Below are positions 59,846-64,000 of a stretch of DNA of 64,000 bases, piece by piece (the first letter of the stretch is position 1; every line of letters starts with the position of its first letter). Origin of the DNA: Siderastrea radians (Eukaryota; Cnidaria; Anthozoa; Scleractinia; Rhizangiidae). The stretch lies in assembly GCA_964017195.1 (NCBI GenBank), contig OZ024895.1, positions 26,081,875 through 26,145,874 on the forward strand, given 5' to 3'. A program made the translations under genes and the position numbers. Under the pieces are notes generated by a model that saw only the letters and a program-made list of their open reading frames with translations, had not been told where the DNA came from and made no database searches.

Positions 59846-60132
59846 TGTTTAGATAACCATTGCCAAAATAGATAGCATTCCACCAGAGAACAGTGGGTAT
59901 GTGCGTGCAGATGGTGACCATAAACGAATCCTACGTTTCCACCAATCAGCAACAGCTCATTGGCTTTGGGACAACCAAACTCTTTCAAATCCACACAGGG
60001 AATGTTCAGTTTGTTCAACAGATCCTTTTCAATGTGACCTCCTTTGTAGACCACGATATACTGTTGTCTCCTACGCCTCTGCTCATACAACGTGCTCACA
60101 AACATTTCCAAGTAAATGGGAGAGTCTGCCAT
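59821..60132 (-). pseudogene. Unidentified protein fragment with YKGGHIEKDLL and EFGCPKANE blocks
   Basis: Opens at an ATG at 60,130-60,132 and runs 103 codons. The blocks YKGGHIEKDLLNKL, CVDLKEFGCPKANE and HAHTHCSLVECYLFWQWL have the look of a real folded protein: a beta-strand/turn, a GCPK block, then H-x-C with a hydrophobic helix. I have an impression of uncharacterised proteins of large invertebrate mobile elements with this layout, but cannot name one. Upstream on the minus strand (to about 60,260) another frame continues with 'RIVSYATLESML', suggesting a frameshift at the presumed start, so the gene is probably broken. Confidence 0.35.
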
Positions 60133-60671
60133 TTTCCAGGAGCGAGCATGAAAGGGGAGAGCATGGACTCCAGCGTGGCATAGCTCACAATTCTCTCGTC
60201 TTTATCACACAAACTCTCATAAATTCAAACTGTAAACTGGATCGTCCACCCTGCAGGTCGCACTGTCCAACTTCACGGGCCAAAACTTGTGTCCACAGAA
60301 AACCCATCCATTTCTAAAATCAAACAAATAGGTCGCTGGGTCGCAAGTGGGGCTACACATGACAGGGAATCGGTAAACATGTGGCGTAGGCTCGCAAGAG
60401 AGAGAAGGGAGTCAACTGTAATCCCCACTTTTCTTGACCACACGAATGACAGCATTCATCTTGCCTTGAAACAATAGCCATTTTCACCTTTCCTGGTTGG
60501 TCACCGCTCGCTCCATTTTATTCGCATCCAAATAACATGGCCTGCAACGAGTGCTGGAAAAATAAGGAGGGAGAGGGTTACCCTTGCATTTTTTCAAAAC
60601 AAAAACAAGAGACACCGAACCTTTAGAAAAAAGAGCGACTCGGTGGCATCCTTTCACTCTTACTGGTAACC

Positions 60672-60939
60672 ATGGCCGAAAGATGGCAAAGTCCACGTTT
60701 GCAAGGGCTTGTTCCTGAGATCCCTCAAACCCAGTTTCGCTGCGCTTGTTTTACCGACGATGGTGTCAGAGAGATATCATACCTCGTGTCCCATGTGCCC
60801 CTCCCCCGTTGCTGTGGTCTCTCCTGCTCACCCACGCCTCAACTATGGAGTAGTGATTGAACGGCTGAGGCAACTACTCAATTCCCCTGACTTGGGACGA
60901 CAACTTGATCAAGTAAGAGCCATTATTCTTACTGTCTAA
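60672..60939 (+). pseudogene. Unidentified short gene, probably frameshifted
   Basis: The ATG at 60,672 lies in a strong initiation context (aaccATGG) and opens MAERWQSPRLQGL for 62 codons. An overlapping frame then carries YGVVIERLRQLLNSPDLG to a stop at 60,939, shortly before a T-rich tract. The second half looks like a genuine amphipathic helix. One frameshift between about 60,760 and 60,840 would link them. No family recognised. Confidence 0.3.
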
Positions 60940-61260
60940 GCACGTAGGAGTAAGAAAAAACAATTTTTTATTTTTTTGTCCTCTCTCGTCGTGTCTCGTC
61001 GCCACCATCGTCATTCAATGATTCATCTTATGACTTTGTTCGTCGATGCATGGGTCATTCCTACTTTTCGAGTCGACGTTGTTCACACAGAACTCCACCC
61101 TGACTAAATGCAATCCATAGAATTGACAACCTCCTGGAACCTTGGAACCGTTCTTTTATGCAACGAGCACTGGAGACAATCGGGGCCCTTCCTACGATTG
61201 GTTTGTTTTCTAGCCATAAGGCAAAGGGAGAACTCTGAGGATCCATTCACGACCCTCTTC

Positions 61261-61554
61261 TTTCAGCTCACTCTTGACTCTTAGACTGATTATAAGGCGA
61301 AAGAATAAAATTTCAAATTCCAGTTTCAAAGTATTTTTTCCACACACTTTTTTTCAGCCACGTTTTCAGATGTCCTACAATGAACTTCTTTTTCGTTTGT
61401 CAACGCATCAAATCGGTTTAACAGAATTTTTTGACTGTTAACAAATCAATCTTTTGTTTGGCTGAGCTGTGCAATCACGGGTGATTTTTTCTTTTATCAA
61501 AGTACCCTTTTCATCCACCACCCCTTCTACAAGACTCGTTGTTACTCTCCCTGA
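61261..61554. other. Unassigned sequence before the first Penelope-like gene
   Basis: T-rich, contains 'agaataaaatttc' near 61,303. No frame of note. It may include the 5' leader of the Penelope-like element that follows. Confidence 0.5.
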
Positions 61555-62057
61555 AAACTGAGAGCTAACTGAACAAGAACAATGTCTTCTTATCAAGGAT
61601 CTTTCGTGTATCCCAACTAGAGCCTACAATGACGAATACACAGCAAAAGCAGACTGCGAGAAGTTTTTCTGCTGTCTCCGTCTGAAGGCGTATTTTAGTT
61701 TGGACCCATCAAACGCCACAGCACCAAGTCAACCATCAAATCAGTCTGAGGACCCTTTCAAGACCCTAAAACATTCACCTTCCAACTGGACACCACCTCC
61801 TGGAAAATTTGCAGCATTTGACTATTACATCTCCAAATGCCGCTGCGAAATCAAAATGCTCGACTTCAAACAGCGGGTCTCTAAAACAAACCTATCCCAC
61901 TAGAAAAAGAAGCCCTTTTCTCTCTACGACAACGCAAAGACGTTGTAGTCAAACCGGCCGACAAAGGCGGTGCTGCGGTAGTACGGGCACGTGACCTTTA
62001 CATCCAGGAAGCTGAAAGACAATTGTCAGACTCAGCCTATTATCAAAAGCTAGATCG
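61555..62057 (+). pseudogene. Penelope-like element reverse transcriptase, N-terminal fragment
   Basis: Frame 1 starts near 61,561 with LTEQEQCLLIKDLSCIPT, the leader block seen in Penelope-like RTs before the RT core. It continues through DPFKTLKHSPSNWTPPPG to a stop at 61,901-61,903. A one-base frameshift there leads into KDVVVKPADKGGAAVV, the family's highly conserved K-x-A-D-K-G-G block, and then RDLYIQEAERQLSDSAYY. The RT catalytic palm and GIY-YIG domain are absent: similarity ends at about 62,057, just before a 520-bp inverted-repeat element. No start codon is evident because the 5' end is eroded. The gene is non-functional. Confidence 0.75.
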
Positions 62058-62063
62058 TAGTGG

Positions 62064-62583
62064 GGCGGAGATGTGCAGATTTTGCCCTGAATTGTTCATT
62101 TTGCGTTCAAAGCACCAATTCTCAGAAATGATAGAATATTTTATAGTTGTAAATACTTGATATACTGCCATCGCAAAGTTTCTTACATAAGTGAGTTTTG
62201 ACCTTTTTCCAAAATGGTCGCCATCTTGACCGGAAGTGGAATTTGGTATTACCGGAAGTGTCCTTTTTTTCTACTTAAATTAATTCTGATGTTGGATAAA
62301 ACGAGTCCTTGCCTATTTTCAACAATTTCCACTTGGAAAATAATGCATTACTATGACTATTTGGTCAAATGGAAGCATTTTCTTCTAAGCCGGATATGAA
62401 ATTATCCTTAAACTGCAAGAAATATTGATGCTGAGAAGTAACAAAAAATAAAGATATTGTTTCTGACCTATGATGTTGTTTGGTTTTTAGTATGTACACA
62501 ATAATTGGAAGAAATTTGTATAATACCCAGAATGCTTCTGTGTATTACCCAGAATGCTCTATAATCTGCACATCAGATCCGCC
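62064..62583. mobile_element. Candidate 520-bp MITE-like inverted-repeat element
   Basis: GGCGGA followed by GATGTGCAGATT at the left end (62,064-62,081). The complement of the right end (62,563-62,583) is GGCGGA, TCT, GATGTGCAGATT. The left end lies where the Penelope-like RT breaks off. I could not find a clear target duplication. Inside are two ACCGGAAGTG copies 22 bp apart and two ACCCAGAATGC copies. An alternative is that the right end is part of a host promoter and the match reflects an incidental repeat. Confidence 0.4.
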
Positions 62584-62590
62584 ATCTTTG
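62211..62590 (+). promoter_or_regulatory. Cluster of ETS-, YY1- and ZNF143-like motifs
   Basis: Read directly: GCCATCTTG at 62,220-62,228 (YY1-type), CCGGAAGT at 62,230-62,237 and 62,252-62,259 (ETS-type), CCCAGAATGC at 62,526-62,535 and 62,548-62,557 (ZNF143/THAP11-type core), and CCGCCATCTTTG at 62,579-62,590 (YY1-type). These motifs mark metazoan housekeeping promoters. Downstream, 'cgccatgtgtatgactgc...' at about 62,600 is followed by a GTAAGT donor-like site at 62,627-62,632. No coding gene is visible after it, so this may be a promoter carried by the repeat element. Confidence 0.3.
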
Positions 62591-62639
62591 TTCAGATCGC
62601 CATGTGTATGACTGCTAACGCAAACTGTAAGTTTCCACC

Positions 62640-62996
62640 CGACCAGTGTACTGTTTTAAGAAGACAAACTTGATAGAATAAAATATAAACTTTAAGAAAT
62701 TTATATAACATACAGACATTTCAGTGAAACTTAGGAAAAAAGGGTGACGGGCCTGCGCGGCTCCCACGCGCGTGTTTTAACCTTTTAAAATGGCTTAAGA
62801 ATTAAAGCCAGAAGTTGTAACTGCAGTTTTGATTTGTGATTGTCTTTTTAGTGTCTAAAAGAGTACCAGGCCTGCGTGCCTCCTGCGCGCCTGGTTTAGC
62901 CTTTCTAGAGTTTTGAATTGTTCTCACGAGTATATTTTTGACAGAACGCTCTCTTTTGTACGATATTAGGGGCGGTTCGTTGAAAATGTTGTTTAG
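62640..62996. other. Unassigned sequence upstream of second Penelope-like gene
   Basis: Contains two similar GC-rich pieces ('gggcctgcgcggctcccacgc' near 62,749 and 'aggcctgcgtgcctcctgcg' near 62,868), about 120 bp apart, each followed by 'gttttaacc' or 'ggtttagcc' and T-rich sequence. This suggests an approximate 120-bp tandem duplication, possibly the 5' leader of the element. Confidence 0.45.
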
Positions 62997-64000
62997 CAAC
63001 AGGAATTCGTTAAAACTCTTACGCGCTTTCACTACAGAGAGATCGATCGTTTGAGAATTCAAATCAAACAAGGCAAGAGGCCAATAGCTCCTAGAAAGAA
63101 CTCAAGCACTGTTGTAAATAAGAAACCATATTTCAAGAAGTTAACGCACTTGGCGCTTAGTGAAAACATTGTAACGGTTGAGGGTGTACATAAGGTAGCC
63201 GAAAGCATCAACAAGAAAATTTCAGAGTTCGGCGAAATGATGTCAAAACTAGATGACATTCAGAATAAACATGTTGGACAGTATACACGTCTCTTTTCTG
63301 AGTCCCAATACGAATACGGGTCCACTAAGAAACCATCCAAAGCAAACTCAATTAAAGGAAAATCAAGAAAGTCAACAAAAATCAATTCACTTAAAGAAAA
63401 GACAAAAACGCCATCCAACGTCAGCTCAACAAAAAGGCGAAAAGAAGGCAGAAAAACCAAACAAAAACATTTAAAAACGCCTTTAGAGGCAAACAAAAAA
63501 CACATAAAAAACCTCTCGGATAAAAAGCTTACAAATGACCAGATTAACTTACTGGCGAAAGGGCTAAAATACATTCCCACTCCCGTGACAAACGAGATGC
63601 AAACCAAAAAACAACTCTTGCGTGACGCCGATCATTTCGCGAGAAGAATGCGTCTCCAATACATTTTTCACGGGGAAAACACAAAACCTCATCCTTTTCA
63701 CGTTAAATCTACATGGAAACCACAAGTATAACCATCCGTAGCCCTTGAAAGCTGTTTACAAGAGGTCAAAATTAAACTGGTCGAACTAGAACCCAAAAAT
63801 CCAAAGGATAATCTTAATCCCGCTGAACGCGAGACACTTAACACCCTAAGCGTGACACTAACATTAATCTTAAAAAGGCTGACAAAGGAACTACATCTGT
63901 AGTTCTAAACATGAGGACAAAATTAAAGAAGATCAAACCCAGCTAGATAACAGGGAACACTACAGACCTCTTGTGAATGCTTTGGTTTTCAACAGCTTAT
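62997..64000 (+). pseudogene. Penelope-like element reverse transcriptase, N-terminal part, runs off the window
   Basis: The frame is open from 62,997 (after a TAG at 62,994) to a TAA at 63,729-63,731 with no ATG near the start. The N-terminal ~150 residues are very lysine-rich. They are followed by KLTNDQINLLAKGLKYIPTP, the same leader block as in the fragment at 61,561, and a TWKP block. After the TAA, the same frame continues with family-like sequence (DNLNPAERETLNTL). A frameshift near 63,855 then leads to NLKKADKGTTSVVLN, and another near 63,925 to LDNREHYRPL. The protein is therefore broken at least three times before the catalytic palm, which lies beyond 64,000. It represents a different subfamily from 61,555-62,057. 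Confidence 0.7.

Larger units (their letters stand above)
59271..61260. mobile_element. Right-hand part of the virus-like remnant (unidentified decayed genes)
   Basis: After the AG run at 59,271 the sequence becomes coding-like and richer in GC, like 50,100-52,700. Broken frames include 59,546-59,845 (+), 59,821-60,132 (-) and two overlapping frames at 60,672-60,939 (+). None has a family I can name with assurance. Grouping it with the left part across the 6.5-kb insertion is inference from composition and from the shared AG target. Confidence 0.35.

Noticed and set aside
63260..63607. 115-codon minus-strand frame rich in F, L and V
   Set aside because: Complement of the lysine-rich N-terminus of the second Penelope-like gene.

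Overview
The window reads as an intergenic, repeat-dominated piece of an animal genome, most likely a cnidarian and probably an anthozoan (coral or anemone). That guess rests on the mix of repeats: tRNA-headed palindromic short elements, a GACGTCATCA / GGACGTACA-hairpin repeat that I recall from coral assemblies, Penelope-like elements, a Polinton-type protease remnant and an RTE/BovB-like LINE. No intact host gene, rRNA gene or CRISPR array is visible. Almost every open frame is a chance or antisense frame inside a repeat.

Region 1 (1-24,862) is a head-to-tail series of decayed copies of one non-LTR retrotransposon. All copies lie on the minus strand and are separated by arrays of a ~130-bp degenerate tandem repeat. 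Copies carry parts of an APE-type endonuclease (CWNVRT motif) and a reverse transcriptase. Shared breakpoints and shared subfamily markers show that much of the series arose by tandem duplication of ~6.0-6.6 kb blocks. One copy is split by a 2,478-bp non-autonomous CACTA (EnSpm-type) DNA transposon (19,296-21,773) with 17-bp perfect inverted termini, a 3-bp target duplication and arrays of TGTGAAA-type subterminal repeats.

Region 2 (24,863-50,098) is 25.2 kb of continuous 97-bp satellite, about 260 monomers. It has higher-order structure: two copies of a 1,342-bp unit, and four near-identical copies of a 1,909-bp unit, one of them longer by exactly 582 bp (six monomers). Smaller duplications occur in 291-bp (three-monomer) steps.

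Region 3 (50,099-61,260) looks like a degraded virus-like Polinton/Maverick-type element (adenain-like cysteine protease remnant at 52,075-52,500). It appears to be interrupted at an AG microsatellite by a 6.5-kb element with inverted ends and a repeated GGGAACTTTTGTAAC motif. That element contains a ~2-kb hAT-like element (56,428-58,395), which in turn holds a 310-bp tRNA-headed palindromic element (57,203-57,512). This gives three levels of nesting.

Region 4 (61,260-64,000) holds two broken Penelope-like reverse transcriptase genes (+ strand), the second running off the window. Between them are a 520-bp inverted-repeat element and a cluster of ETS-, YY1- and ZNF143-like promoter motifs.

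Most boundaries inside the retrotransposon and satellite blocks were set by eye and may be off by tens of bases. Those given for the CACTA, hAT-like and tRNA-headed elements were read directly from repeat junctions.
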